Of a stretch of 64,000 bases of DNA, positions 22,494 through 37,400 are shown piece by piece. The first letter of the stretch is position 1. The number at the start of each line of letters is the position of its first letter. The DNA is taken from contig JAUIRK010000029.1 in NCBI GenBank assembly GCA_030549495.1, forward strand, positions 62,001-126,000. The letters are read 5' to 3'. The position numbers and the translations under genes are program-made. The notes under the pieces are model-generated. The model was not told the DNA's origin. It did not search any database and saw only the letters and a program-made list of their open reading frames with translations. The DNA is from Nectonema munidae. Lineage: Eukaryota > Nematomorpha > Nectonematoida > Nectonematidae.

Positions 22494-25400
22494 CTAAAAA
22501 AAGTGTATTCAGAAATGCAATTTAAGTTTCGGTAAAAATTGTTCCTCTTACTTCATAATTAAGGTATTCCAAATCTTTTTCCATCTTTTGCAGATCTCTT
22601 GTTTTCACTTCCAGTTCATTTTCAAGGAAAGCTCTTTGACTTGTAAAGGACTTGGCTTTCGTGCTCGCAGAGTCTATGTCTTTGATCAAGCATTTATGTC
22701 TTTCTTTCGATGCCTTTATTTCAATTTCCTTCAATTTGATTTCTTCCTCTTGCTTTTTCAAAGCATCGACTGCCTTCATTTCACCCACAATGATTTTATC
22801 CTGCAAATTCGCTATCTTTTCTTCTAGAATTTTCTTATCTCTCCTGTAGCCGGTAAATATATAGATTTTTTAAGTTACCTGTAGGTCAATTCTTTTAATG
22901 TTTTTTTTCAATTCTATTTTACTTTTTTTCGATTCTATTTTAGCTTGATTCAATTCTGTTTTATCTTTTCAATTTAGAAATTTTATTACATTTCTTTTAT
23001 GCACTATCTATTTGCAATACATAGTGCATAAAAGAGTAGCTATTTGCAGAATTTATAGTTAGACTTTGTTTTTGAAATTTAAATTAACCGTTATTAACCA
23101 ATTTGCCAGATTTTTAACTCATTACTATTTTCTTTTTTCACGTTATTTTTATGGTCTATTGCTAACATCTACAAAATTCACAATAAGGATGTTTAGATCT
23201 TTAGCACTCTTAGCTATTGTTTCTCCATCTTCAAAAAGCAATCTTATCAAAAGCTCTTTTTATTTTACAATTGGTTGAGACATTTGTAATAATCTGAGAG
23301 AAAAAAAATCTAAAAACAAAAATTGTGAAGCAATCAAATTTGTTGACTTTTTGGATGAATATATGTGCTTTAATCTGGAATAAAAGTCTAAAATAATTTG
23401 TGTTATTTTAATTAATATTACCTCTAATTTTCTATTTTTACCATGAATTATTTTTTTTGATTTTATAATAAACAACACTTTTTTATTATTGATTTGTGTC
23501 GATGGATAAAAGTTAAACGAAGAGATTTGTAAAAAATATTAAATAGCATACAGTGAACTTTTTGGATAGAAGCATTTCAGGATAAGAAAAGCTATAATAA
23601 ACAAAAACTTGCGTAAGAGTTGCAAATTCAGTAAATTAGTAGGTTATAACTGTCGGTTTAAATTTGAAAAATAACACACATAAATTAAACTTAAAAAACT
23701 AAAATAAAATTGAAAAAAGCTCAAATAAAATAAAATAAACCCTTAGAATCGAAAAAAGCTCAAGTAGAATTGCAAAAATTAAAAATAGAATTAAAATTGA
23801 AAAGTTTCAAAACTAAATTTGGAGGATGATGACTATTTTTAAATCTGATAAACACGCCCTACCAACGTGCAGTTTTTAGGTAAGTGTTCTCAAACAAATT
23901 TTTTGGCAGAATTGCCCCTCAAATTCATTTGATAAAAGAAATAATTTCTTTTTTAGTGCTTAATTATCTTAAAAATACCTTATACTCTCAATTTCTTCAC
24001 TTTTTGCATCCAGTTTTTGAACTAATTCCATTTTTTCATCTTTTTCATCTCTAGATATTTTTTGAGATTTTCCACATTCTTCATCTAACAAAATACATTA
24101 AAATGAAATAATAAATAATATATATATATACGCGTCAATTGCGGTATTCAAAATAATTGGGGTATAGCCGCCTTTTTAAAATGTCAAAATGACAAAGACA
24201 CATATTATCTGATACTCTGGCAATGCTTGATTCATCTTTAAAATGATCTTATGTTTGATAAATGTTCCAAATAATTATTTTTTTGCCATTGACACTAACA
24301 TCATTATAAACACTCTTGCTTATATTATTTTTACAGAAAGTTTATTATTTACAATTAAAATCAATAGTTTTAGTTTGGAAGATCATACAAACACATTTCT
24401 CCTTTTTGTAAAATCAATCAAGAGAAATAACAAACTTATTTTTTCAGTTTTTTTCTTATGAAATGTTTTTTTTAATTTTAAATCAATTAAAGAATATAAA
24501 TTATTTTTAGAATTACTTTCTGTTCCATCTTTACTTTCGGAATGATCTAAGGAAGTAGATTTGTTGATTTCTTTCAGCTGCTTCTTCAGTTCCTGAATTT
24601 CTCTCTCATACTTTAGTAACATGATTGCGGAACCATTTTCATTTTTCTTGACTTTGTTTATTATTTTCATGGTTTTAGCAGCAAATTTCAAAGTACTAAA
24701 AATATTTTAATTGCATATTCGTCAAAAAATTCAAAAAGAATACTCCAAAATTTTACACTCTTTTAATTAAAATAAACTTCGTGTATTTTGTGTATTTTAA
24801 GGCGGTTTGAAATAGGCTAAAGCAATGCAGTTTAAAATGTTGGCTAAACAGCGAAACATTGTTTTAAATAAGTTGGGGCTTTGTTTTTAAGATTTCAGAA
24901 ATTCTAAATTAAGTTCCACTTTTGCATCGAAACTCAAACATGAAGTATTGGATTTGCCCATCGTGCTCACGGCATAAAAATTTTATCGCTAAGAATTTTA
25001 AAAAGATCCAATCAAATAGATGCGCTAAATCCCCAATGAAATAGAACAGGTTTGCGCTGGTAAAATTTATTAATCGACTGAATATATAAAATTTTATTAT
25101 TGAAAAAAAGAATAGCTATTATAAAAATTGAAAAATGAAAAGCCTACCGTAAGCAAATAGCATGAAAATTTCTAAGTTTCCTTTGATGCCCGAGGATGCT
25201 ACGAAATTATTTTAGTTGTTAAACCTAAAACTGGTTATTTTCTATATAGGAAGGAATTGTTAAGTTGTAGTCAATACAAACAACAAGTGAACCGTAGATG
25301 TTCTCAAATAAATTTTCCAGTTGGATTATTATTATTAATTTCCAATACTTGAAAATAATATTGGGTTTCTATGACATAAATCTTCACCGATATTTTCCAC

Positions 25401-28400
25401 CCCCGACAACTCCTTAGCATTATCACCGACGGGCAATAACCCATTATTAAAAATCTAGTTATAATTTTCAATTTTAATTTTGATATTTTTAGCTTTATAC
25501 TTCTATACTTTAAATTACATTGCATAAATAAACAAACAAACAAACAAAGGCATTAAAAAAAATTTTTTTTTTAAAAATTCTCTTTTTATTTTTTTAAAGC
25601 AACGCATTAAATTTTAATTACATTTTCATTATTAAATTTGTCGCATCAATGATAAAGAACTAATAATAATTTGTTTGAAAGCAGGCGCATACATTTTTTC
25701 TTTCAGATAGCCTATACTTATAACAATATAAAACTACTTCTTTTTCAAGTAGTGCTTGTTAAGGTCATAAATGTCTAGCGAGAGAGAGAGAGGGCAACTT
25801 CCAGTTCACCAAAATCTGTGCCTATCATTTCTTATTTGGATGCAAAATGAGTGAAAAAGAAGAAGAAAGAAAATATTTTTCTTGCCTCAAGCTTTCTTTG
25901 TAGTTGTCGAGGAGGATGTGAGCTATCATTAAAGTGTTGCTATTTCCTCCAATACTATCCTTCAACAAAAATGTTAGCTTTGAATTCCTGTAAGGAACAT
26001 AAACCTTGGCCTTCACATCCAACAAACTGGATATAACACTTGCGAGAGTCGTCAAAGAGAGGTTGATGTGACAAGACTCCGTCAAACACATATCCTTATT
26101 CATCGCCACCTTCTGCCTTTCTGAGCCAGCCAAATCTACCAAGTGAAGTTTGGAGGTGCAGATTTTGCCTAAACTTTTAACTTCTTCAACAATTGGGTGT
26201 GGGATTGAAGAAGAATCTTGAGAATAAAAAGATTCGATGTTTATGCTGAAGACGGCGTGTGAACGCGAACTCTTCTCGTTGATATTTGTGGAGCCATACT
26301 TTCCTTTCAAATTGAAATGAAACTAGATATCTTTCTTCGTTTAATTTCTTTAATACTTCCCATCTTAATTCATAAACTGTCATAAAGATGCATGAAATAG
26401 AAGTGCAGACACGTGCAGACTCCAGTGAAAAAAGAAGCAATTAAACATCCCCGCACAAACTACATTTAGTTTGAAAAAGTTAAAAGAATAATAAGAAATA
26501 TTCGTACTTGCAAAAAAGTCATTGATTTATTTATATTAATTTTTTCAAGAAAATAATATGTTGTCTAATTGCTAGGCAATATCTCATTATAGACTTTATA
26601 GATCAGTGTTTCCCACACTGTGTGTCGCGACACAGTAGTGTGTCTCAAAAACTTTCCAAGTGAGTCGCGAGATTTTTTCAGAAATAATAAAAAGATACAG
26701 TTAGCCCTCAATTACCACGACTTCGATTAACACAAATACGATTAACGCGGTTCAATTATTACATTTTTAAAACTTTCTGCTTTTAATTTGTTTTGGATAC
26801 TGTTAATTATAATACTTCATTTAATAGTTTTTTTTGAAATATTTGCTTTGTGGTGTGTCGCGAAATTTTTCTATGCAAAGAGTGTATCGCGGCTCAAAAA
26901 AGTTAGGGAAACACTGCTTCGGATTAAGACAAATCTCACGTTTATATATTATAATTGAATCGTTTTTTTTAAGATATGATAAAAATCAATTACTTTCACT
27001 ATGTAACAAAAAAATATTTGTTTGAGACAATTTTTTGTTTGTTTATTTCTTATTAGGTCATAAGCATGAAAAAAAATTATATCAAGTTTTTGACAAATCG
27101 TTATTTTATAAATGGCAGCGATATTTCTTGAAGTAACTACCGAAACTATAAATTACACTTGAAACATCTATCAATACGCTTTCCAGAAGTCAGATATTTC
27201 ATTATGGTCATGCTAATAAAAACTCACATCATGAAGTTTATTCTTATCTCAAGTAGATTATTCAAACATGATTGATACGATTTATTCAATTAGATGATTG
27301 ATTGATTTTTGACTTTATTTGCGCTCTTTTTCTTCACTTTACCTTGTTATATTTATTTTTTAACTATTCTTTTTTATAGATATTTATAGTGAATTTTTCG
27401 TTGTTTGTCTTTTATTAGGTCGTAAGAATGAAGAAAAAGCAGATCTTTCATGCGCTAATCGTTAAATGACATCCATTTTTTGAAAAATAATAAAAAATTG
27501 CATATTTTCATAAGAAAATTGCAGAAAAATGTGTTTGAACATTATTAAAACTATAGAACAGCGTTGAAACGGTGAAGAGGCTGGGTTTCTGGGAAAAAAC
27601 TCAAGACGTAGTCGCCCATCATACACTTATTTTACTGGCCCTGGTAGCACTTCCAAAATTCTATCACATCTTTGTGGAAGCGCTCACCATGCTCTTCGGA
27701 GTAGCCTCCGCTATATGTGCAACTTCAGGAACATTCGTCAGCCCATCTCCTTTTAGCACTTGAGAAGATTGTCGACCAGTTCACGGTAGTTTTCACGTTT
27801 CTCCGGTGCCAACAACTTTTCGGAGAACTCAGGGTCCTGCATTAGCTTTTCAATTTGAGGCTCAACGAACACCCCTGCCTTTATTTTGGCCTCCGACAAC
27901 TTCGGAAATACCGCTTCCAAATGCTTGAAAGCAGCGGACTCATGATCTAGCGACTTCAAAAATTGCTTTATGAGTCCCAGCTTGATGTGGAGGAGTGGCA
28001 TCAAGATACTCTCCTGCTCAACCAGCGGTTGCCACTTGACGTTCTACTCGCCAATGAGAAAGCCTGTTCTTGATAGCCAATCCTTCGTTTCAAGGAAACA
28101 TAGATGTTTTGTGAAGCCGATTGGAAACCTGTCAAAAAGCCAATCATCTTTAAGTCTCCAATCACTTCCCAATCTTGCTCTTCGTACTTCACCAGGCCCA
28201 GCAGGTGCTTCACATTCTCATAGCCTTCCTTTAGGTGAACAGAGTGGGCGATAGGAATGCTTGGGTACTTGCTACCTTTGTGCAACAGCACCGCCTTCAA
28301 GCTTCTATTTGAGCTATCGACGAACAGTCGTCAGTTGCAGGGATCATACGGGAATTCAATTTCTTCAAACAAGCCATTGATGTCGGGACAATAATACACT

Positions 28401-31400
28401 TTCTCATCCAGTGTGAAATACTGAGAGAATGTCATGACGTTGTCTCTGTTTTGTTACCCAACAGTTTTCGTCGAACAAGTTCCACTGTTTGAACGTGGAT
28501 GTCACTAATTCTGCTTTTCATTTGGTAAGTCTTAGGTCTTTGGTAAGATCATTGAGCTCCGCATGGTTAAGGAAAAGCGGAATAGCCACGTTATCATCTG
28601 CAACAAAGTCATCGTCGTGGGCATTTTCTGTTTCGCTGCTGGAACTTGTGCGAGCATCTTTCGTGATCACCAGAGGAGAGTTGGGAGCTGGAAGCTCCTC
28701 AAAATGCACCACAGGACGAAGAGATGATGAAAGATCGGGGTAGTCGAACATATCCGTCTTCTTACCCCTGCGCGGACACGTGACTACCACCATACAAAAG
28801 TAGCAGTTGTTTGTGTGATCTGTTGGTTCCCGCCAGAATCTTGGCACGCCAAACTTCAGTTTTCGTTACTTCCCTCTGTACTACGACTCCAGAGTGGACC
28901 GACAGCTTCCCCAAACCATGTGTGGCGCCCAACTCTTGTCCTGGTCCCCTACTTGAACTCTAAAGTACACCTTGTAAGCCGAACAGAGGAGGTTCCCTTC
29001 AACTATGGTGTACTTGACTGACTTGACATTCAGAAAGACTCGGTAGACAGCAGAAGTTATCAGAATCATGCTTGCAGGAATCTGGAACAGAAGCCAGCAT
29101 GAGACAATATCTGTAAATAAAAGAGCAAATATAATAAGACGAGTTGAAGAACGGAAACAAATTAACATATATCAAATGACTACTTGAATGGATCATTTAA
29201 ATATTTTCTAAATCACATAACGATCAACAGTACGGTACGTTTTACTTTTGAATACCATATCCCTATATGTTTCAACGCTGTTGTATACTTTCAGTAATGT
29301 TCAAAGGCAATTTTCTTATGTAAATATACAATTTTTTGTTATTTTTCAAAAAATCGGTGTCATTTCTTAAATAAAGATTAGCGACATGAAAGATATGCTT
29401 TTTCTTCATTCTTACGACCTAATAAAAGACAAACAACCAAAAAATTCACTCAAACAAAATCTTTGTTACAGTGTGTTTTCAATATGTCAATTACTATCTA
29501 TACTAGTTCGATTATTCACCATACTGCTTAAGCTTATAAGCTTGAATCTAAACCCCGTCGTTCTGAAAGTGTGTTTAGCGATCGCAAAGAAGCGTTTTTG
29601 AGTATAAGCAAAACATTTTTTCTTGATATAAACTCATCCACACTTTGGAAGATTTATACAATTATTTTTAAAATTTCGAATATGGTTCTTTTAATATTTA
29701 ATGCCAATTAATTCTTTAAAGATCTTCCTAGTGAATTAAATTCGCTAACAAAAATTGAAAATTTCTATGAATTTAAATTGGAGGTAGAGATTCAATTGAG
29801 ATATAAAAACAGGAAGCTATCAATTTTAAATCTAAAAATCTAATATGGTTATAGTTAAGCATAGAAAATGGATAAAGTGCAAAGAAAGCGTATAAATCAG
29901 CGCTCTCTCCTTGTCCCATTTTATTCTCTATGTCGCTGCTCATTGGTCAATCATTCTAGCTGTTTAATCGCCTTTTGCATATCCAAGATTCTCGTTCCTT
30001 TCACGATATTTGCAATTTTTGGCATCATACTTTACTTTTAATTTTACATAAAATTTCAAATTAAATCATCTTCGTCTAATTTGAATGGGGGCAGGGGCCT
30101 TAAAATTCTACGTTGACCCTTTTCAGTTCTTAGAATAAAAATCGAAAGGGTTTTGGTTATGACAAAGAAAACATTGAAGCTGCGTAGACAAAAAATAGTA
30201 TTAAAAATTTTGAATAAATATGGCATAAAACAAAACTAACTTCTGAGTATTCACTATTTCAGCTTTTAGTTTAAAATTGATTTTTTTACAGATTTTTTGA
30301 ATTTTATTGAAACTTTAAGAGAAAATGTATAACCACAAAGTCTTTAATTGTTTATTATCCGTTTGTCAATTTCAATTCCATAAAAGACCTCCTTAAAAAA
30401 TTCAAGAGTACATTCAATTTAAAATGTTGTTTCGCGTATTGCAATATCCACAACCCTTTAAAAAAATCTAATTTGCTATCCCGTACATACATCTAAAAAT
30501 ATTTTTGTCTCCCCTTGTTCAACCTTAAAAAGTTTGTTGAATATTATTATATGTTAATATTTTACGCAAACAAATTATATTTCCTGAATTCACATCTTGT
30601 TAATCTATTTGTGAATTTGCATTTCTTTTGAGAGAAACACGCCATGCTTGGTTTAGTACGATTAGACCAACTACGATTCGTCTAAGTCAAATTGCCTCAG
30701 TGTGAATTGGCTTAATAGACCAATTCGTCTAAAGCCATTCGGTCTAAGACTGATTAGTCTAATTCTGTGATTCTTGACTCTGGTCTTAATGACAGCATCC
30801 ATCTCTTAACCTCTTGTTTTATGGGCTGAATTACAAAGTTGCATAAAATATTAAGCAATATCAAATGAAAAGTGCCACGATTACATAAAATTATTGGTCT
30901 AATAATTGTACTGTCCATATGTTGTAGAGTAGTTTTACATCTATGATTTGCTCTTAAATTTTGCCGGCAAACCATGTGCCTATAGCAGTGGTAGATTTAG
31001 AGAGGGTGCAATCGTCCATCCTCTATTTTCTGAGTATATTAATGTGTATCACCTTTGTTTTGTAACGGCCCTATATTGCAAAGTTACTTCTAAATTTGCC
31101 CGCTTGTTAAAAAAGGGTTAAGAACTACTGACTAGGGTGTGCATAAGTATCGAAAATTAGGAACCGGTACCGATACCGAAAAAACTTACAAAACCGGGAA
31201 ATCCCGGTTCCAAACGGTTCCTTAAGGAGATCTATAGACAGCAAAAAGATGCCTTGAAATTGACGTTTTTGATTTATTATAAACAGATGTACAATTTTTC
31301 TTTCTATATCATTAACATTAAAATGGTAAACGGAGAAAAGTGTGCAAACGACAAAAGTGTGCAGCAGAGAAAAAAAAGAGAAAAATAAACTCTTTTGTCG

Positions 31401-34400
31401 TTTGCACACTTTTCTCCGTTTACCATTAAAATGAGATGACAATGAAAAAATGATTTTATATGAATGAAGTGCAGTAAAGTTTTATGCAAAGAATTGCATA
31501 GCGAAATAAATGAATTACAATTAAGTTATTCTCGGAACCGGGAATACTTTTCGGTTCCGAGACGGTTCCCAAATTTTTAGACGTCCGGCATTTCAGAACC
31601 GGGAGCAAACCCTACTACTGACTCAAATTAGACAATAACGGTTGGGTACGATTGATCCAACGATGATTCGTCTAACATCAATTGGTCCAATGAGAATTGG
31701 CTCAATATAAAAATTAAAAAAAAAACCTTTTAAAAACAAATTTTAAAATCCTTAAAAAAATTTTTTACTCTAACTCTAACATAAATGATAAACACAAAAT
31801 CTAATCCTAGCTCTAACATAAAACCATTTTTTCGTTGGGCTAATCGTACTTTTCCATATAGAAAAGAAACAATAGAAGTTTGAAGCTGAACAAAAGTAAA
31901 AATTAAAACTTAACTGGTTTAAAAATTATGCATTCACTTTTTCTCTTTTATTTAAAATCATCATCATTATCCTTTTTTTCAATTTGAGTCTAATTATATT
32001 TTTTTCTTAATTGATATAGTGAGTGGCCAATTGTTTTGTAATGTAAAATTATTTGTGAAATGCTCTTAACAGTGTAGACATTTATAATTTTGATAACATT
32101 ATTAACATTTAATATATTTTATCTTGAAGTATAGATTGAAACTTTTGGCCTTTGCCTAGATAAACATTAAATATATATATTATGAGGTGAAAATGCCTAT
32201 ATATAGGTATACTTCCTAAGCAAATCAAACTTTGCGAGAACAAAGTCTCTCTATTTTAAGGGTCTCTTACAAAGTCCAATGAAAAAAATAATTAAATTAT
32301 TTTTATAAAAAAATTCTAAAATTTGTTACCTACATAAAAGACACTTTATTAATTTGATAGATAGCTGGTTAATTAGATCACTAAGAAACTGGTTAATTAG
32401 ATAGGTTTTAGTTATTCAGCCAGTTAGATATAGTTGGTTGTTTAGATTTAAATTAAAAGTTAAATTTACAGAGGCACTTTTTTTTGCACTTTTTTTTATT
32501 TATTTCATTGACATATTTTTACCCTCCACAATTGTAGTTATTTGTCTACATTTTTTACAGTGAAACTTAATCATTCAATCTTATTATCATATAACGCATT
32601 TTCCATTAAGATCAAACCATCAAGCTAAAATATGGGCATATGAATATGAGATTTTTACATTGTTTAAAATGTTAATGCAAAATATACGATATCTTTCTCC
32701 CTTCTTAAGAAGCTGTAAGATTTGTTGTGGCGATGAAACTTCATAACTTTTCAAATTCTTTACAAATACTCCTTCTTTAGGCGTTTCACATATTGTTAGC
32801 TTTAAATCGTCTTGCTCTGCTAAAAGATCACACAAGCGTTCATTGTAAATTTCCAAAAAGGAAACGCTCACCAGATATCTGAACACAAATTGCTCAAGTT
32901 AATAAATGTACGCACACATATAGATTTCAGACATTTTAGACATTGATTTTCTAAAATTAATCATCTGCTTTCTTTTTGAATAAATTTTTATATAGCTTAA
33001 GAAGACGATTTTTATATTATGAGACAGTGGTGTCCCAATGTCTTTGAAAGGGTTAATTGCAAGTAAGGATTTAAAATTTTCCGAATTTGTAAATAAGATA
33101 TATAAAGTCTGGAAAAACCACATATGCCATGTATACTTTGTATTTTGGACCAGCTTCAATAGCACGCATATGGGAGGAAGCGAGTGCTAAGAGTCGTACC
33201 CTCAACCACCCCCTCTCAAAAAAAATTTAGACGAGATAGATATATATTATTTTCATTTTTTATGAATAAAAATTATAAAAAAAATAATTTAGATAAAAAA
33301 GTATATACTTTAAACAAATTTCCATATAAATTATGAAAAATGAAAATTTTTCCCGCTTCGAAATGATTTCAAGAAGCAAACAAAGGTGGTATGGCGATAT
33401 ACTAAGAATGAAAGAAGAGAACATCGTTCGAAAAGCTTTTGATAGGACTGTAGTCGGCAAAAGAAAAAGGGGAAGACCTTGCAAGAGATGGAAAGATTGG
33501 CTCTTGGAAAAAATACACATCCTTGGGTTAGAACAAGATGCTGCTGAGGATAGAGGAAAATGGAGGCTCAAGATCATGGCCACCGACCCCGAACTTGGGG
33601 ACAAAGTGTAGAAGAAGAAGAAGAAGACGAAATGATTTCAAGAATCTGCGTATATACTTTATATGTTACTTCTTATTTTTTATTGTTGTCTCCCCTGGTA
33701 TTGTCAGACCACTAAAATATGAATAAAAATGAACTGGATTTACCTTAATTGTTCATATTTATCAAAAACTCTTTATCAAATTTTGGATATACTTCGTACA
33801 TGATCTACATCAATAGGAATCACAAAAGTATTCCCTATAGTTTTGAAAAAAACGTCTTAATTATTATGTGGTATAAGAAGGGAGACATTTTTGTGATTGC
33901 TTTATTTAATGGCCCTCTATTCATATATGTTAAAAATAACAAAGTTTATAACTTTAAATGAAACCTACCGACTTTGCCTTATGTTCCGTATATATATAAT
34001 ATATATTGGTTAGTAGCTTTAAGTTGTTCATTTTTGCAATGTGAAATATACTATACAAAATTTGGTAAAATACTTAAGCCAGGAGAATTGAATATGCAAT
34101 CCTCTACTGCCACACTGTATTGCATTATTAAGCACGATATTTTAATCAAATTATTGAATATAAACATTATACGGCTTGGCTATACTCTCGGCATTACGGA
34201 GATATTGGAGAATATCTATGGTGCATATAGGAAGAAGGCCTATTTTTTAAATATCTCGCTTTGAGTAGCGCGTTTAGGTTTTGCCATATCATTGTAACAT
34301 AAGCTGATCATACTTTTTGTGACATAATGTTACATTTCAAAAAATGGCAGTAAAAAAACGATAATTTAGTTTTTTGATTGATTTAGCAAGTTTAGTTGAA

Positions 34401-37400
34401 GGTAAATTAAAAACGAACATATATATATATTTTTTTTTTATAAATAACATTACAATAAAATAAATTTTAAAACTACGCAAAAAAATATACAAAAATTTTT
34501 TTTATAGATTTTTATGCTAAATTTGCTTTCAATCTTATTTTTCTGATGAAGCAAATAAATTTTGGTCTCTCGCAGTTTTAGAATAAACTTTGTCACATTT
34601 ATAATTCCTTTATTTATTTAAGAAAGATGAGAAAAAAATATGTGAACAAAATAAAAAAATAAAAAACAAAAGATTTAAAAAAAAGACGTCACCTTCAAAA
34701 TATATGATAAAAACGATACACAATTCTATAGATCAGTTCACGACAATTGGCCGAAAGATAATTGGTCGACTATGACAATTGGTCAAATGCAACTATTGGT
34801 TGAATTTGTGCTAGGATGAATGTTAGAGTTAGTGTTAGCTTTTTGAATGTTTCTTAGAGTTAGTTATAGTAAAGTTATTATAACTTATACTGTAAATTAA
34901 AAAACAAGTTCATCCAATTGTCGCATTCAACCAATTGTCTTACGACCAATTATATCGTAGACCCATATTGATAGATAGTATGTGTGGCAAAGAAATTTCT
35001 TTTTTCCTTTCATATAAACTCAACATAATATAGCTTCTTACTTTCAGAGTTGTTAAAATACATTTGAAAATTCCGCTTCCTACGCAAAATTTTGTATGAA
35101 ATATTTTGAAGCAAAAAAATTTTGCTTTCCAACTTTATTCACTTTGCTTGCAATGTATAAACTACGCCACATATGGATAAAAAGGAATATAAACTAAGAA
35201 TTTTAAAAAAGACGAAAAAACACGAATAAATAGGTTTAGCGTATTTTTTTTAATAAAGTTGTATTTGAAGGAAGAAAAAAGTTTAAATCGCGTGCAAGTA
35301 GCAGCTTTACCTTTTGTGATCGGAAGATTCTTTAATCATGTCAAAGAGGTTTCGGAAAATGAAATGTAAAAGGCCATTTCCAACATTTTCTTCACCTAAC
35401 ATTGTAAATGTTTTGCCAGATGCTGTTTGACCATAAGCAAAAATAGTTCCTAAATTGCAGTCATATTCTGATGAATATCTTATATAGCAATTTCGTCTTA
35501 ATGTTTTTTTAGGAAGGGGGAGGTAAAAAAGATAATAATTTTGAATGAAAGAAAAAGTATTGAAATCATTTTTATCAAATTTGCAGGGGCTCTTGATGTG
35601 CATGTATATATGATGATGACAAAAATTTCTTGAATTGAAAAAAAAATAAAAATTTGTATAGAAAAGCAATTAGAATTTTGTGGTAGGCATTAACTCCATT
35701 TAGCTCTAGTTTGTTCTTTGTATTGCTAGCGTAACAGAAACATAAAATCGAAATCTGTAACTCAATATTTCGTATTAATTAATTAAATCATTCAAACAAC
35801 CAATCAATGATTCAAGACATATCTCTATTTTTTAAACATGTATATATATATATATCTTTTCAAAAATGATGGAAACAAAAAAAGGTATATATTAAAAACA
35901 CGTGCCTCTTAATAACTTATCATAGCTAGGAATATGAAAGAATTGGGGCCTACGAACTTTCAGAGGGAGGGGGATATCTGAGAAAGTTTTTATACGAATC
36001 TTATAAGTCTAGGATGGTTAAAAGTTAATAAAGGAAACCGTTTTCACAAACCAACTAAGAAATGTATTTGATTTTTATAATGATTTGACAGATTATTTTT
36101 AATATAGATAAAAATTCCTCTATTTTGGCACATAAATAAAATAATTGAAAATGGTAATCTTTGAATCTTACAATGAAAGATGGATTTGATATACTATTAC
36201 ATGGTATCTTACAATAATAATATTAATAATAATTTGCAAAAGTGACTATAGAATAATTTTTTATGTCCATTTTTTTACAAATAAAGTCAAATTTTGAGAT
36301 CATTAGGCCAATTTTTGAAGCATTTATAGGTCAACTTTTGTTGCCCTTAGATAATATAGCAGTATAAAATGTTTATTTTAGGGGATAGAAAATTTTCCTT
36401 TGCTTTTCTAGTTACACTAGTGTTCCTGAATGTTTGTCTTCTTTGTTTTTCAAAGAATTTATGGGAAAATTAGTTCTTAGTTTCTCGCGAATCAATAGTT
36501 TTTTACTTATTGCTTCCAAAATTTGGGATTAAAAAGTATGTAAATAAATAAATGAATATATATCAATCTGAAGGGTCTTAAAATGACGCATTATACTTTA
36601 TACGAGTAAAGTTAACATTGAAGTTATGAAGGCATTTTACACGTGAGCAGGCATTTTTGCTTAAAGATCATTTTTAGAAATATTGATAACATATTAATTA
36701 AGATAAATACTTTGAAAATTTCTTATAGATCATGTAAGTATAGAAAAAGAAGGTATTTAAAAAGGCAGAAGAGCACTTTCTATTTTTAACGGTAAAATAA
36801 CAACTCAAAACTAACATAATGCAAAATTCAGGTCGATGCGTGTAAAATTTGCCTCTTGATACTATTAAAAATAATGAAATATAATATTCTAGACTGTCAA
36901 AATGAATCAAGTTTGTTTTTAAAATCGTTGACTCTAAGAGAATTAACAACTTCATCCGGCAAGGAATTCCAGTCATCAAAGTTTCTTTGTGTTAGATAAG
37001 TTTGACGATATAGTTGTTTTGAAAACTTTCAGATTTAAACTTGTAACAATGCGATCGACAAATTCTTGCAGAAAACTCAGGCAAAACATCTTCTTTTATT
37101 ATCATATTATTTTTTAAAATGTTGAAAATCGTGATCATTTTATTTCTTTTGATTTTGTAGTGAAGTTTGAAGGTGAGTTTAACATTTTCATTCTTTCAGA
37201 GTAGGAAATATTTCTCATAGCATGTAAACTTTTAGTAAAGTTTTTTGGAAACTTTTCAATCTTCTTAACATTACTAGCAAAATAACAGCCATAAATCACG
37301 TTTCCGTATTCGAGGATTGGTCTTACCAAGGACTTGAAAAGGTAGATAGCAACTCCATTATTTGATATTACGAAAGTCTTTTTCAACATATGTATCGTAG

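Noticed and set aside
22990-23035. Hairpin CTTTTATGCACTAT...ATAGTGCATAAAAG as a regulatory RNA
   Set aside because: 14-bp arms in intron sequence with no further support; such palindromes are expected here.
28489-28743. 84-residue plus-strand open frame
   Set aside because: Antisense of the TIR-element protein on the minus strand.
35307-35669. Single long open frame as a kinesin exon
   Set aside because: Only 35449-35311 is coding; upstream of the TTTAG acceptor the text is not kinesin, and FNG is supplied by the exon at 41 kb.
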